Made by a program: the position numbers and the translations under genes
Shown: positions 51,676 to 60,404 of the stretch, piece after piece
Numbering within the stretch: the stretch's first letter is position 1
Layout: the number at the start of each line of letters is the position of its first letter
DNA from: an uncultured Roseovarius sp.
Lineage (GTDB): Bacteria > Pseudomonadota > Alphaproteobacteria > Rhodobacterales > Rhodobacteraceae
Direction of reading: 5' to 3'
Assembly: GCA_947503145.1 (NCBI GenBank)
Contig: CANNCP010000009.1
Span: forward strand, 62,001-126,000
DNA length: 64,000 bases
Notes under the pieces: generated by a model
The model's input: only the letters and a program-made list of their open reading frames with translations
Databases searched by the model: none
What the model was told of the DNA's origin: nothing

Positions 51676-54474
51676 GTGTGCCTCGGCCCAGTTGGCACCC
51701 TGTCCGGCGTCCACAATCAACGGAACATCAAGCCGCACGGCAGGGTCCGCAGCCCCCTGCATCACGGCGCGGGCGGCGGCGATCACGTCGTCCACCGCGT
51801 CATTGTCGACCTCGAACAGCAGTTCGTCATGCACCTGTAGCAACATCCGGCACGGCAGCCCTTTGATCGCGGCGGGCATGCGGATCATCGCGCGCCGGAT
51901 CACATCCGCCGCGGTGCCCTGGATCGGCGCGTTGATCGCGGCGCGTTTGGCGAAACCTGCGCGCGGCCCTTTGGCGCCGATCTCGGGGGTGTGTATCTTG
52001 CGCCCGAACAGCGTCTGCACATGCCCGTGTTCCTTGGCGAATTCCACGGTGGCGTCCATGTAGGTGCGGATGCCGGGGAAGCGTTCGAAATAGCGATCAA
52101 TGAACCCCTGCGCCTCGGCGCGGGGGATGCGCAGATTACGCGCCAGACCAAAGCCGGAGATGCCGTAGATCACACCGAAATTGATCGCCTTGGCGCGGCG
52201 GCGGATGTCGGGCGTCATTTCGTCGATCGGCACATCGAACATTTCGCTTGCTGTCATCGCGTGGATGTCCAGCCCCTCGTGGAAGGCTTCCTTGAGGGCT
52301 GCGATATCGGCCACATGCGCCAGAATGCGCAGCTCGATTTGACTGTAGTCGAGGCTGACCAGCGTGCGCCCCTCCGGCGCGATGAACGCTGTGCGGATGC
52401 GGCGGCCTTCTTCGGTGCGCACGGGAATATTCTGCAGGTTCGGATCGGTCGAGGCCAGTCGGCCGGTGTTGGCGCCAGTCTGGACGTAGGACGTATGAAC
52501 GCGCCCGGTATCGGGGTCGATATGATCCTGCAGCGCGTCGGTATAGGTCGATTTCAGCTTGCTCAGTTGCCGCCAGTCCAGCACCCGCGCGGGCAGTTCG
52601 TGCTCGGTCGCGAGGTCTTCGAGCACATCCGCGCCGGTGGCATAGGCGCCGGTCTTGCCTTTCTTGCCACCTTCCAGCGCCATTTCATCAAACAGGATTT
52701 CGCCCAGTTGCTTGGGTGAGCCTACGTTAAAGCTGCGCCCGGCCAGTTCGTGTATCTCGGCCTCCAGCCCTGCCATCTTCTGGGCAAAGGCATTGGACAT
52801 CCGGCTAAGCACGTCGCGGTCCACCAGTATCCCGTGCAGTTCCATCTGTGCCAGCACCGGCACCAGAGGCCGTTCCAGCATCTCATAGACTGTTGTGACC
52901 TGTTCGCGGTGCAGTTGCGGTTTGAACGTATGCCACAGGCGCAGGGTGATATCGGCATCTTCGGCGCCATATTTCACCGCATCCTCCACCGGAACACGGT
53001 CAAAGGTGATTGCGGATTTGCCGGTGCCCAGCAGCGATTTGATCGGGATGGTCGTATGGCCGAGATAGCGTTCGGCAAGGGGATCCATGCCGTGATTATG
53101 TACGCCTGCGTTAAGCGCGTAGGACATCAACATCGTATCGTCGATAGGGCCAATAGTAATACCGAGCTGCGCAAATATCTTGGCGTCGTATTTCATGTTC
53201 TGACCGATCTTGAGGATGCTGGCATCCTCAAGAACCGGCTTCAGCGCCTTCAGCACCGTATCCAGATCAAGCTGGCCATCCGCCAGCTTGTCCGAGCCAA
53301 AGAGGTCGTCCACCTCGCCGTCCTTATGCGCAAGCGGAATGTAACAGGCCTGCCCCGGAACAACGGCAAGGCTTATGCCCACCAGTTCGGCCTGCATCTC
53401 GTTCAGCGAGGTCGTCTCGGTATCGACGGCCACATAGCCGCGCGCGGTGATCCGGTCGACCCAGACCTGAAGCGCGGCCATGTCGGCCACTTTTTCATAG
53501 GATGCAGCATCAATCGCGGGCCATTCGGGGGCCGCCTCCTCCGTCCCTTGCGGAGCGTTATCGGCAATTACCGGCGGCTCCACGCTCATCGCTGCGGCGA
53601 TGCGCTTGGCCAGCGTGCGAAACTCCATTTCGGCCAGAAAACCCAGCAGATCTTCGGGAATGGGGTCGCGTACATCCAGATCATCCAGCCCGAAATCTAG
53701 CGGCGTGTCGCAATCGAGTTGCACCAGCTGGCGCGACAGTCTGATCTGGTCGGCCTTTTCGATCAAGGTCTCGCGGCGCTTGGGCTGCTTGATCTCGCCC
53801 GCGCGGGCCAGCAGCGTGTCGAGATCGCCGTATTCGTTGATGAGCAATGCGGCGGTCTTGATCCCGATCCCCGGCGCCCCCGGTACGTTATCCACCGAAT
53901 CGCCTGCCAGCGCCTGCACGTCCACCACGCGGTCGGGGCCGACGCCGAATTTCTCCTCGACGCCCTCGACGTCGATCCGCTTGTTCTTCATCGCGTCGAG
54001 CATTTCAACACCGCCGCCGACAAGCTGCATCATGTCCTTGTCCGAACTGATGATCGTCACGCGCCCGCCTGCATCCCGCGCCTGTATGGCCAGCGTGGCG
54101 ATGATATCGTCCGCCTCATAGCCCTCGATCTCCTTGCAGGCGATGTTGAACGCTTCTGTGGCGCGCCGGGTCAGCGGGATCTGCGGGCGCAGGTCCTCGG
54201 GCATCGCTTCGCGGGTGGCCTTGTATTCGGGATAGAGGTCATTGCGGAACGTGTGGCTGCCCTTGTCAAAGATCACTGCCACATGCGTCGGTGCGTCGGG
54301 GCCTGCATTATCGTCAATATAGCGTTGCAGCATGTTGCAGAATCCACTGACAGCCCCGATGGGCAGCCCGTCGGATTTGCGCGTCAGCGGCGGCAGCGCG
54401 TGATAGGCGCGAAAGATGAAGGCCGAGCCGTCGATCAGATGCAGGTGGCATCCCTTGCCGAATTGCGTGGTCAT
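51673..54474 (-). CDS. polA: DNA polymerase I
   Basis: This 933-residue enzyme starts MTTQFGKGCHLH at 54474 with GGAGG 8 bp upstream. The order of domains is a 5'-3' exonuclease (about residues 1-290, with GYEADDIIATLA and SSDKDMMQLV), a 3'-5' proofreading domain with its carboxylates (VAVDTETTSL) and NMKYDAK, and the polymerase. In the polymerase, motif A is LDYSQIELRILAH, motif B is RRAKAINFGVIYG, and motif C is QVHDELLFEV. All catalytic residues look intact. It fills gaps in repair and removes RNA primers. The longer reading to 54573 is not supported. Confidence 0.98.
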   Translation of the reverse strand: MTTQFGKGCHLHLIDGSAFIFRAYHALPPLTRKSDGLPIGAVSGFCNMLQRYIDDNAGPDAPTHVAVIFDKGSHTFRNDLYPEYKATREAMPEDLRPQIPLTRRATEAFNIACKEIEGYEADDIIATLAIQARDAGGRVTIISSDKDMMQLVGGGVEMLDAMKNKRIDVEGVEEKFGVGPDRVVDVQALAGDSVDNVPGAPGIGIKTAALLINEYGDLDTLLARAGEIKQPKRRETLIEKADQIRLSRQLVQLDCDTPLDFGLDDLDVRDPIPEDLLGFLAEMEFRTLAKRIAAAMSVEPPVIADNAPQGTEEAAPEWPAIDAASYEKVADMAALQVWVDRITARGYVAVDTETTSLNEMQAELVGISLAVVPGQACYIPLAHKDGEVDDLFGSDKLADGQLDLDTVLKALKPVLEDASILKIGQNMKYDAKIFAQLGITIGPIDDTMLMSYALNAGVHNHGMDPLAERYLGHTTIPIKSLLGTGKSAITFDRVPVEDAVKYGAEDADITLRLWHTFKPQLHREQVTTVYEMLERPLVPVLAQMELHGILVDRDVLSRMSNAFAQKMAGLEAEIHELAGRSFNVGSPKQLGEILFDEMALEGGKKGKTGAYATGADVLEDLATEHELPARVLDWRQLSKLKSTYTDALQDHIDPDTGRVHTSYVQTGANTGRLASTDPNLQNIPVRTEEGRRIRTAFIAPEGRTLVSLDYSQIELRILAHVADIAALKEAFHEGLDIHAMTASEMFDVPIDEMTPDIRRRAKAINFGVIYGISGFGLARNLRIPRAEAQGFIDRYFERFPGIRTYMDATVEFAKEHGHVQTLFGRKIHTPEIGAKGPRAGFAKRAAINAPIQGTAADVIRRAMIRMPAAIKGLPCRMLLQVHDELLFEVDNDAVDDVIAAARAVMQGAADPAVRLDVPLIVDAGQGANWAEAH

Positions 54475-54659
54475 GCGCGCGCGCCTCCTCGAATGGGTGA
54501 ACATGATATGGCACGGCGCGGCACAGCTCGCCACCGGTTTGCGCGCCCGGTCCGGTCTGACGGGGCAGGCCACGATGCCAGTCAGGAAAAATCCCGGCTT
54601 CTGCTTTGGTCAAACACTCAAGCCGGCCCGCGTCATCACGGCGCAGAAGATCAACAGTT

Positions 54660-54863
54660 TCAGACCTTGTCCCTGAAATCCTCATGGATAATCTTGCAGT
54701 CGCAATAGGGGCATTCGACCCAGCCCAGTTCGTCCGGAATTCGCAACCAGACGCGAGGATGGCCCAATGCACCTTCGCCGCCGTCGCAGGCGACACGGTA
54801 TTGGTCCGCGATCCGTATTTCAGGGGCCTGTGTCACCATCGGGGCGTTTCCTTTTGCCGTCAC
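54660..54863 (-). CDS. CHCC zinc-finger domain protein
   Basis: This 67-residue protein starts with GTG. It has the CHCC-type zinc finger with ligands Cys27 (RVACDGGEGALGHP), His35 and the pair CPYCDCKI. The domain is like that of the accessory complex I subunit NDUFS6. Small bacterial versions are common in alphaproteobacteria; their role is not known, though an involvement with complex I has been discussed. It lies 186 bp from polA on the same strand and is divergent from the ABC ATPase gene. Confidence 0.88.
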   Translation of the reverse strand: MTAKGNAPMVTQAPEIRIADQYRVACDGGEGALGHPRVWLRIPDELGWVECPYCDCKIIHEDFRDKV

Positions 54864-54913
54864 TTCACCTAGGTCCAGTTATGAGCGATCCCAAAGGCAG
54901 GGGCAAGAGGACC

Positions 54914-55843
54914 ATGAGTGAGAACGCCATCCAGATCCGCGGTCTGCGCAAGACCTATTCCGGACGCCGCGGCGTGCCGGGCAAAGAGGCGCTGGGAGAC
55001 GTCGATCTGGATATTCCGGCAGGCTCCGTCTTTGGCCTGCTGGGCCCGAATGGCGCGGGCAAATCGACGCTGATCAACATCCTTGCCGGGCTGGTGATCA
55101 AATCGGCGGGAAAGGTGACGATCTGGGGGTTCGATCAGGACGTGAATCCGCGTCAGAGCCGGGCCGCCATCGGGGTCATGCCGCAAGAGCTTAACCTTGA
55201 TCCGTTCTTTACGCCGCGCGGTGCGCTGGAGGTGCAGGCGGGTCTATATGGCGTGCCCGGGTCGCAGCGGCGCAGCGACGAGATTCTGAAACTGATCGGG
55301 CTGGAGGACAAGGCGCAGGCCTATGCGCGCACCCTGTCGGGCGGCATGCGCCGGCGGCTGCTGCTGGGTAAGGCGCTGGTGCACAGACCGCATGTGCTGG
55401 TGCTTGATGAGCCGACAGCGGGGGTGGATATCGAACTGCGCCAGATGCTGTGGGAGAATATCCGCCGCCTCAACGCCGAGGGGATGACGATCATCCTGAC
55501 CACGCATTACCTCGAAGAAGCCGAAGAGATGTGCGACCAGATCGCGATCATTAACCATGGCCAGGTGGTGGCGCGTGACAGCACTGCGAATCTGCTGGCG
55601 CGCCTCGATGCGCGCAAGATGATCATCGCGCCCGAATCGCCTGTAGTCACCCTGCCCGCCGCGCCGGGCATCGAGGTGGCGGTGCGGACCGACGGCACGC
55701 TGGCGCTGACCTATCACTCGGCTCAGACGGGTGCCGAGGCGGTGCTGTCCGCCGTGCGAGATGCGGGCATCCGCATCCGCGACGTGCGCACCGAGCAGGC
55801 CGATCTGCAGGATGTCTTTCTGGAGCTGACGCGCAGCCGCTGA
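54914..55843 (+). CDS. ABC transporter ATP-binding protein (ABC-2 export type)
   Basis: This 309-residue ATPase starts MSENAIQIRGLR at 54914, behind AAGAGG; an ATG at 54881 adds 11 residues and is also possible. Walker A is GPNGAGKSTL near residues 43-52, the signature is LSGGMRRRLLLGKAL, Walker B is VLVLDEPTAGVD and the switch histidine follows in TTHYLEE. The C-terminal extension is like that of DrrA/CcmA-type exporters. The permease that would normally follow is absent: a terminator and the HIT gene come next. It probably pairs with a membrane protein encoded elsewhere. Confidence 0.9.
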   Translation: MSENAIQIRGLRKTYSGRRGVPGKEALGDVDLDIPAGSVFGLLGPNGAGKSTLINILAGLVIKSAGKVTIWGFDQDVNPRQSRAAIGVMPQELNLDPFFTPRGALEVQAGLYGVPGSQRRSDEILKLIGLEDKAQAYARTLSGGMRRRLLLGKALVHRPHVLVLDEPTAGVDIELRQMLWENIRRLNAEGMTIILTTHYLEEAEEMCDQIAIINHGQVVARDSTANLLARLDARKMIIAPESPVVTLPAAPGIEVAVRTDGTLALTYHSAQTGAEAVLSAVRDAGIRIRDVRTEQADLQDVFLELTRSR

Positions 55844-55927
55844 ACACGCGCAGCAACGAGGGCAGAGTGCCTGGGCTTCATGAAAAGGGTCAGCAACAGG
55901 ATCTGCGCCCCAGCGCTGCGGAATCAG

Positions 55928-55956
55928 AAACGCCGGGCTTGCACTGCCCGGCGTTT
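55928..55956. terminator. Bidirectional terminator between ABC ATPase and HIT genes
   Basis: A perfect 11-bp stem AAACGCCGGGC (55928-55938) pairs with GCCCGGCGTTT (55946-55956) around a 7-base loop. It lies between convergent genes, and each strand ends the stem with TTT, so it can serve both. Confidence 0.85.
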
Positions 55957-55975
55957 CGCGTTCCGAGGCAAAGTT

Positions 55976-56359
55976 TTACGAGCTGCGCGGAATCATCCGC
56001 CCCATGTGCCGCCCGCCCAGGATATGCACATGCATATGCGGTACGTCCTGCACGCCGTTCTCGCCTGAATTGGCAACCATCCGGTAACCGCCCTGACCGT
56101 CTCCGGGCACCACCTGCTTGATCCGGCACACTTCGGCAATTGCGCGGTTGAAATCGACGATTTCGGCATCCGATGCATCTGCCGCGAAGTGATCAAAGCA
56201 GACATAGGCGCCTTTCGGGATCACCAGCGTATGTACTGGCGCCTCGGGCGCGATATCCTCGAAGGCCAGCGTATGTTCGGTCTCCAGCACGGTTGTGTTG
56301 GGGATCTCGCCACGCAGGATTTTGGCAAAGATATTCTGGTCGTCATAGTCGTAGGGCAT
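55976..56359 (-). CDS. HIT-family (histidine triad) nucleotide-binding protein
   Basis: This 127-residue protein starts MPYDYDDQNIFAKIL at 56359, with GAGG 7 bp upstream. The histidine triad HMHVHILGG is near residue 111, with the second family segment HTLVIPKGAYVCF earlier. HINT-type members hydrolyse adenosine phosphoramidates. The longer reading to 56425 adds a stretch without ribosome site. Its length and sequence are normal for bacterial HinT. Confidence 0.93.
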   Translation of the reverse strand: MPYDYDDQNIFAKILRGEIPNTTVLETEHTLAFEDIAPEAPVHTLVIPKGAYVCFDHFAADASDAEIVDFNRAIAEVCRIKQVVPGDGQGGYRMVANSGENGVQDVPHMHVHILGGRHMGRMIPRSS

Positions 56360-56480
56360 GGGTATCCTCAAGCGTTTGGCGAAAAATCTGAACTGCGGCA
56401 GTTTGCGGTACGCCGCGTAACACACAAGCGTTTCATGCGCCTGTTGTCAAATTCATGAATCGGGTTTGGCGGGTCTTGCA

Positions 56481-58058
56481 TCAGTCGGCAAACAGACGGT
56501 CGGATCTTGCGATCTCGCGCGCCTTGTCATGACTGATATCGAGGAATTTCGAAATCGGCCCGGCGTTTTCCTCCGGGTCATGGGCCTCATTGACGACATA
56601 GTGATGCTCGAACTCGGCATCGCGTATCTTGTCGCTCTCGAAGGTCATGTCGCCCCGGATCGTGGGCAGTAGCCGCTCCAGCGTCTCGGCGCTGGTCTGC
56701 TCACCGGCGAGGCCGACGCGCATGGCGTGGCCGACCAGGTAGTCGTCCGTAAACACGCACTGGACTTCCAGCATCCGGGTGGTGGACCGGTCGCTTGCGA
56801 AATCCTGCAACAGGTCGAGCGCGCTGGGGTCCATGCAGACGATCAGCTGATCGGTCTCGTAATAGTCGAAAAGCATGCGCATCAGCGCCCGGCGGTGGCG
56901 CGTGCGCTTGCTCAGGCTGGACTGAATGCCTCCCAGATCGGGCAGGTCGGTATGCTCTTCGTTAAACAGATATTCGATCGCGGGTACATTGGTGACCTGG
57001 CGCATCTGTTCCAGCATGCGCTTGGCCACGTGCCATTTCTTGCAGATCACGATCATCAGCTCGCGCTGGCGCCCCAGCGTGCTTTCCGTCTCCCAGAACC
57101 GGCTGCCAAAGCGGCGCCCCATACGGCCGCGTTCGGTCAGGAACTTGAAGAGGCTGCGGCCTTCATTCGATATCTTGAACTCGACTTCGTCGTTCGAATA
57201 GAGCGCGGCCAGCCGCTGCTTCAGATCGATTGCCTCAGAGCTGATCTTGCGCGCAAACAAGAAGTCCTGTCCCAGCAACAGATCGTAGTGATCATTGTAG
57301 AAGGTTTGCGGCATCCCGTAATCAGTGAACATCAGAAAGGTCAGCGTGCGCGACTTGATCTCGGTGTCGGGCACCAGATGGCGCACGAGAGTCTGAAAGA
57401 ACGTCTCGTCCGGGATCCATGTGGTGCGAAAGAACCGTATCACATCGGGTCGCTTGCGGGTGAATTCCAGGATCCATTCTACCGTGCGGCGGCGCAGACA
57501 CCACCACTGGCTGCCGATCTGCACCTGGATATCACGCGGAATGGCACGTTTCAGGCCCAGCCGCTGCTGCAGGGCAAGCGACGTGTCAAAGAGCCACTTG
57601 TGCTTGCGCTCGTTGAACCAGTGGCGATAGATCAGCCGCTCTTCCTTCATCCCGGTCTTGATCCAGTCGCTGTCGAAATAATCGAAACTCTCGATATAAT
57701 CGACATCCTCGGCGTCGAGGAAATCATGTGCATAGCGGGCCGATTTGATCGCGGCGCAATCGCCTGACAGCATGTAGAAATGCGTGGCCCTCGGAAACGC
57801 CTGCACAGCGGCCTCTACCGCCAGCAGGGTCGCCTGTACCAGGCTCCATTCCCCCCAGCCGCACTTGATCCGCTTGCGGGCGAAGGTGACGTTGGGATTG
57901 TCCGCCAGCGCTGCCTTGATCTGCAGGAAATCCTCGGGCTTCGCCCGCCCATCAAAATGGATCGCGATGTAATCGCCGGCGGCGGTCAGCATCTCGGCCT
58001 GGCCGATGATTGCCTCGGGGCCTTTGTGACACAGAAGGATGTAGGCGATTTTTGCCAT
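56481..58058 (-). CDS. GT14-like (core-2/branching type) glycosyltransferase with extra C-terminal domain
   Basis: This 525-residue protein has an N-terminal glycosyltransferase domain like core-2/I-branching N-acetylglucosaminyltransferases (GT14), with IAYILLCHKGPEAI, IHFDGRA, WGEWSLVQATL and HFYMLSGDC. The C-terminal 250 residues, after about residue 280, resemble the DUF5928-type part common in Rhodobacterales and have no named activity. It probably adds sugar branches to a surface polysaccharide. It is divergent from the sulfotransferase gene across a 257-bp gap, which suggests both modify the same glycan. No membrane segment is visible. Confidence 0.84.
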   Translation of the reverse strand: MAKIAYILLCHKGPEAIIGQAEMLTAAGDYIAIHFDGRAKPEDFLQIKAALADNPNVTFARKRIKCGWGEWSLVQATLLAVEAAVQAFPRATHFYMLSGDCAAIKSARYAHDFLDAEDVDYIESFDYFDSDWIKTGMKEERLIYRHWFNERKHKWLFDTSLALQQRLGLKRAIPRDIQVQIGSQWWCLRRRTVEWILEFTRKRPDVIRFFRTTWIPDETFFQTLVRHLVPDTEIKSRTLTFLMFTDYGMPQTFYNDHYDLLLGQDFLFARKISSEAIDLKQRLAALYSNDEVEFKISNEGRSLFKFLTERGRMGRRFGSRFWETESTLGRQRELMIVICKKWHVAKRMLEQMRQVTNVPAIEYLFNEEHTDLPDLGGIQSSLSKRTRHRRALMRMLFDYYETDQLIVCMDPSALDLLQDFASDRSTTRMLEVQCVFTDDYLVGHAMRVGLAGEQTSAETLERLLPTIRGDMTFESDKIRDAEFEHHYVVNEAHDPEENAGPISKFLDISHDKAREIARSDRLFAD

Positions 58059-58238
58059 GCAGGAAACAGACTAGCCTTTGTGAGCGTGATTGTTTACAGT
58101 AATAGTCGTGATGGAGCGTTGAATAAACAGGATTTCCTTGGTTTTTTAACGCGAAGATGATCAACAGCCCCTAAAGCGGTTTGCATTTGATCTGTGTTGC
58201 AGATTTGATGCAAAGTGCCACAACCCGGAAGGGGAGTG

Positions 58239-58280
58239 AGCCTTTGCGTTTTTCCTGACATATGAGAAACGCAAAAGGCT
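58239..58280 (+). other. Hairpin between the glycosyltransferase and sulfotransferase genes
   Basis: AGCCTTTGCGTTT (58239-58251) pairs with AAACGCAAAAGGCT (58267-58280), with one bulged base, around a 15-base loop. TTT follows on the plus strand. It ends 35 bp before the chosen sulfotransferase start and may be an attenuator or terminator of a short leader RNA. Confidence 0.55.
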
Positions 58281-58315
58281 TTAAAGCAGGGCATTTGAGG
58301 TTTGGAGAGGCGGGA

Positions 58316-59134
58316 ATGGGTTTTCCGGGTACATGGATGACCGAGAGCGAAAGCGCGGTATACCGCGTGGTGCCCAAATGCGCGTGCTCGACCATTGGTC
58401 AGATCCTGTATTATTCCGATCATGGCGAATTTTTCGACGGCGACATCCACGATGCCAAGGCAGGTTTGCACAAATGGGCGCTGGATGACAGTCAGCCACT
58501 GATCGCTGCAAATGTGACATCACACAGCTCGTATGCATTCACCTGCGTGCGCAACCCCTATACGCGCATCCTCAGTTCGTTCTTCGACAAGATTTGCGGC
58601 ATTCAGCGCAATGGCAAGCGCTACCGCGGCAAACTGGTCCCGCTATTGGTGCAGAAATACGGGGTCGAAGTGGGTGGCGAGGACGGCAAGGAAGAGTTTG
58701 ACCAGATCGCCAGCTTCCGCCGCTTCCTGCTGTTCGCGCGCGACACCATCCGCTGGCGCCGCCCGATGGAGCCCGATATTCACTGGTCCGCACAGGCGGG
58801 TCATGTCAGCACCTTCATCGTGAATGGCGGCACCTACGACCGGATTTTCTGGACCGAAGCGTTCAACGAAGGCATGCAGGATGTGCTGAACGCAATCAAG
58901 ACGCCCCAGCCCGTCGATCTGGCCAGCATCCCCCGCTTCAACGAGAGCGAAGGGCACGGGCCGAAACGTGCCCACCCGGTCGAGGACTATTTCGACGACC
59001 TCGCGATGCATCTGGTCTATGAAATTTACAAGCGCGATTTCGAGCTTTTCAAATACGACGCCGCCGACCCGTCGAACAAGATGCCCATCGGCGAGATTGA
59101 TCTGGACGAAGTCCACGCCAAGCTGGGTGAGTAG
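58316..59134 (+). CDS. Sulfotransferase family 2 domain protein
   Basis: This 272-residue protein starts MGFPGTWMTE at 58316, with GGAGAGG 5 bp upstream; an ATG at 58262 lies inside a hairpin and has no ribosome site. The PAPS 5'-phosphosulfate loop is VPKCACSTIGQIL near residues 18-30, and the 3'-phosphate motif is VRNPYTRILSSFFDK near 79-93. These define the Sulfotransfer_2 group, which moves sulfate from PAPS to carbohydrates. It probably sulfates a cell-surface glycan, possibly that built by the divergent GT14-like enzyme. Confidence 0.88.
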   Translation: MGFPGTWMTESESAVYRVVPKCACSTIGQILYYSDHGEFFDGDIHDAKAGLHKWALDDSQPLIAANVTSHSSYAFTCVRNPYTRILSSFFDKICGIQRNGKRYRGKLVPLLVQKYGVEVGGEDGKEEFDQIASFRRFLLFARDTIRWRRPMEPDIHWSAQAGHVSTFIVNGGTYDRIFWTEAFNEGMQDVLNAIKTPQPVDLASIPRFNESEGHGPKRAHPVEDYFDDLAMHLVYEIYKRDFELFKYDAADPSNKMPIGEIDLDEVHAKLGE

Positions 59135-59226
59135 GGGCTGAACCGCCCGGCGTGTCGCGCGAGACAAAACCCGCGGCAAAGCCGGTTGATGCAGGACAGG
59201 GTGAGAAACCGCATGCCGCAACCTAA

Positions 59227-59273
59227 GGCGTTCCGCGAAAAGCTGTGATTCAGGTTTTTTGCGGAATGCTTTA
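59227..59273. repeat. Dispersed palindromic intergenic repeat, copy 2
   Basis: GCGTTCCGC (59228-59236) pairs with GCGGAATGC (59261-59269), with one G-T pair, around a loop that contains TTCAGGTT. Bases shared with the copy at 51626-51675 are GCGTT-CGC, TTCAGGTT and the CTTTAG end. It lies between two convergent genes. Confidence 0.65.
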
Positions 59274-59417
59274 GGGCCACGTGCCCACCATTCCTTTCAC
59301 TATTCCCCAAATACTCTCGCCGAAGGCGTCCTCCCGACACCCCACACGCCTCGGCGCGAACTGGTCATTTCGCAGGCCGTCACGAGGACGGCCCGCAAGG
59401 GCCGGACGAGCGCCGAG

Positions 59418-60404
59418 TCAGACCAGCCCTTCAGCGGCAAAGAGTGTCCCGACATCTGCCTCGGGGCGCGCGCCGTAATGGCCGATCACTTCCGCCGCGG
59501 CGATGCAGCCCATGCGCCCCGCCACATCAAGGCTCTGCCCCGTCGTCAACCCAAAGAGAAACCCTGCAGCAAACTGGTCGCCGGCGCCGGTTGTATCCAC
59601 CGGCGTGACCGCGTCCACCGGCACTGTCACCATCTCGTCTCCCCGGACGATCACCACGTCCTGCCCCGAACGGGTGCAGACCACCAGCCCGCTCTCGGCT
59701 GCGGCCTGTTCCAGCGCGGCACCCAGATCGGCACCCTGATAGAGCGATTGCCACTCGTGCTCGTTGCCGATCACGTAATCCAGTTCGCGCAGCAATGTGC
59801 GGAAATCGTCCCGGTGCCGGTCCACGCAGAACGGGTCGCTCAGCGAAATCCCCGCCATGCCGCCACCCGCGCGGCAGGCTCGTGCGGCCTCGGCAAAGGC
59901 CGCCTTGCCCTTGGGCTTGTCATAGAGGTAGCCCTCAAGAAACAGCAGGCCCGCGCTGCCCGCCACATCGTCCGGCACGTCTTCGGGACCCAACTCGGTC
60001 GAGATGCCCAGATAGGTGTTCATCGACCGCTCGCCATCCGGCGAGACAAAGATCATCGAGCGCGACGTAGGCAGATCGCCCCCCGCCACGGGCGTATTGA
60101 CAAAATCGCAGCCCACATCCGCCATGCCCTTGGCATAGAACTGCCCCAGTGCATCATCGCAAACTCGCCCGATGAACCCGGTGCTCAGGCCCAGCGCCCC
60201 CAGCCCGGCAATGGTGTTGGCCACTGATCCGCCCGCCATCTGGCGGCGGTTTTCCATCGCATCGTACAAGGCTTCACCGCGTTCCTGCTCGATCAGCTGC
60301 ATGATGCCTTTCTCGATCCCCATCCGGCTCAGAAATGCATCGTCGCTTTGGCAGATCACATCGACAACCGCGTTGCCGATGCCCACAGCCTGGTATTTGC
60401 TCAT
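59418..60404 (-). CDS. PfkB-family carbohydrate/adenosine kinase
   Basis: This 328-residue ribokinase-like kinase has the first PfkB signature in AGGSVANTIAGLGALG (about residues 57-72) and the second in PVDTTGAGDQFAAGFLFG, which contains the catalytic aspartate (GAGD). The N-terminus MSKYQAVGIGNAVVDV is like adenosine kinases of this group, but fructose or other sugar substrates are possible. Its start overlaps the nth stop by 4 bp (ATGA), so it follows nth in one operon. Confidence 0.92.
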   Translation of the reverse strand: MSKYQAVGIGNAVVDVICQSDDAFLSRMGIEKGIMQLIEQERGEALYDAMENRRQMAGGSVANTIAGLGALGLSTGFIGRVCDDALGQFYAKGMADVGCDFVNTPVAGGDLPTSRSMIFVSPDGERSMNTYLGISTELGPEDVPDDVAGSAGLLFLEGYLYDKPKGKAAFAEAARACRAGGGMAGISLSDPFCVDRHRDDFRTLLRELDYVIGNEHEWQSLYQGADLGAALEQAAAESGLVVCTRSGQDVVIVRGDEMVTVPVDAVTPVDTTGAGDQFAAGFLFGLTTGQSLDVAGRMGCIAAAEVIGHYGARPEADVGTLFAAEGLV

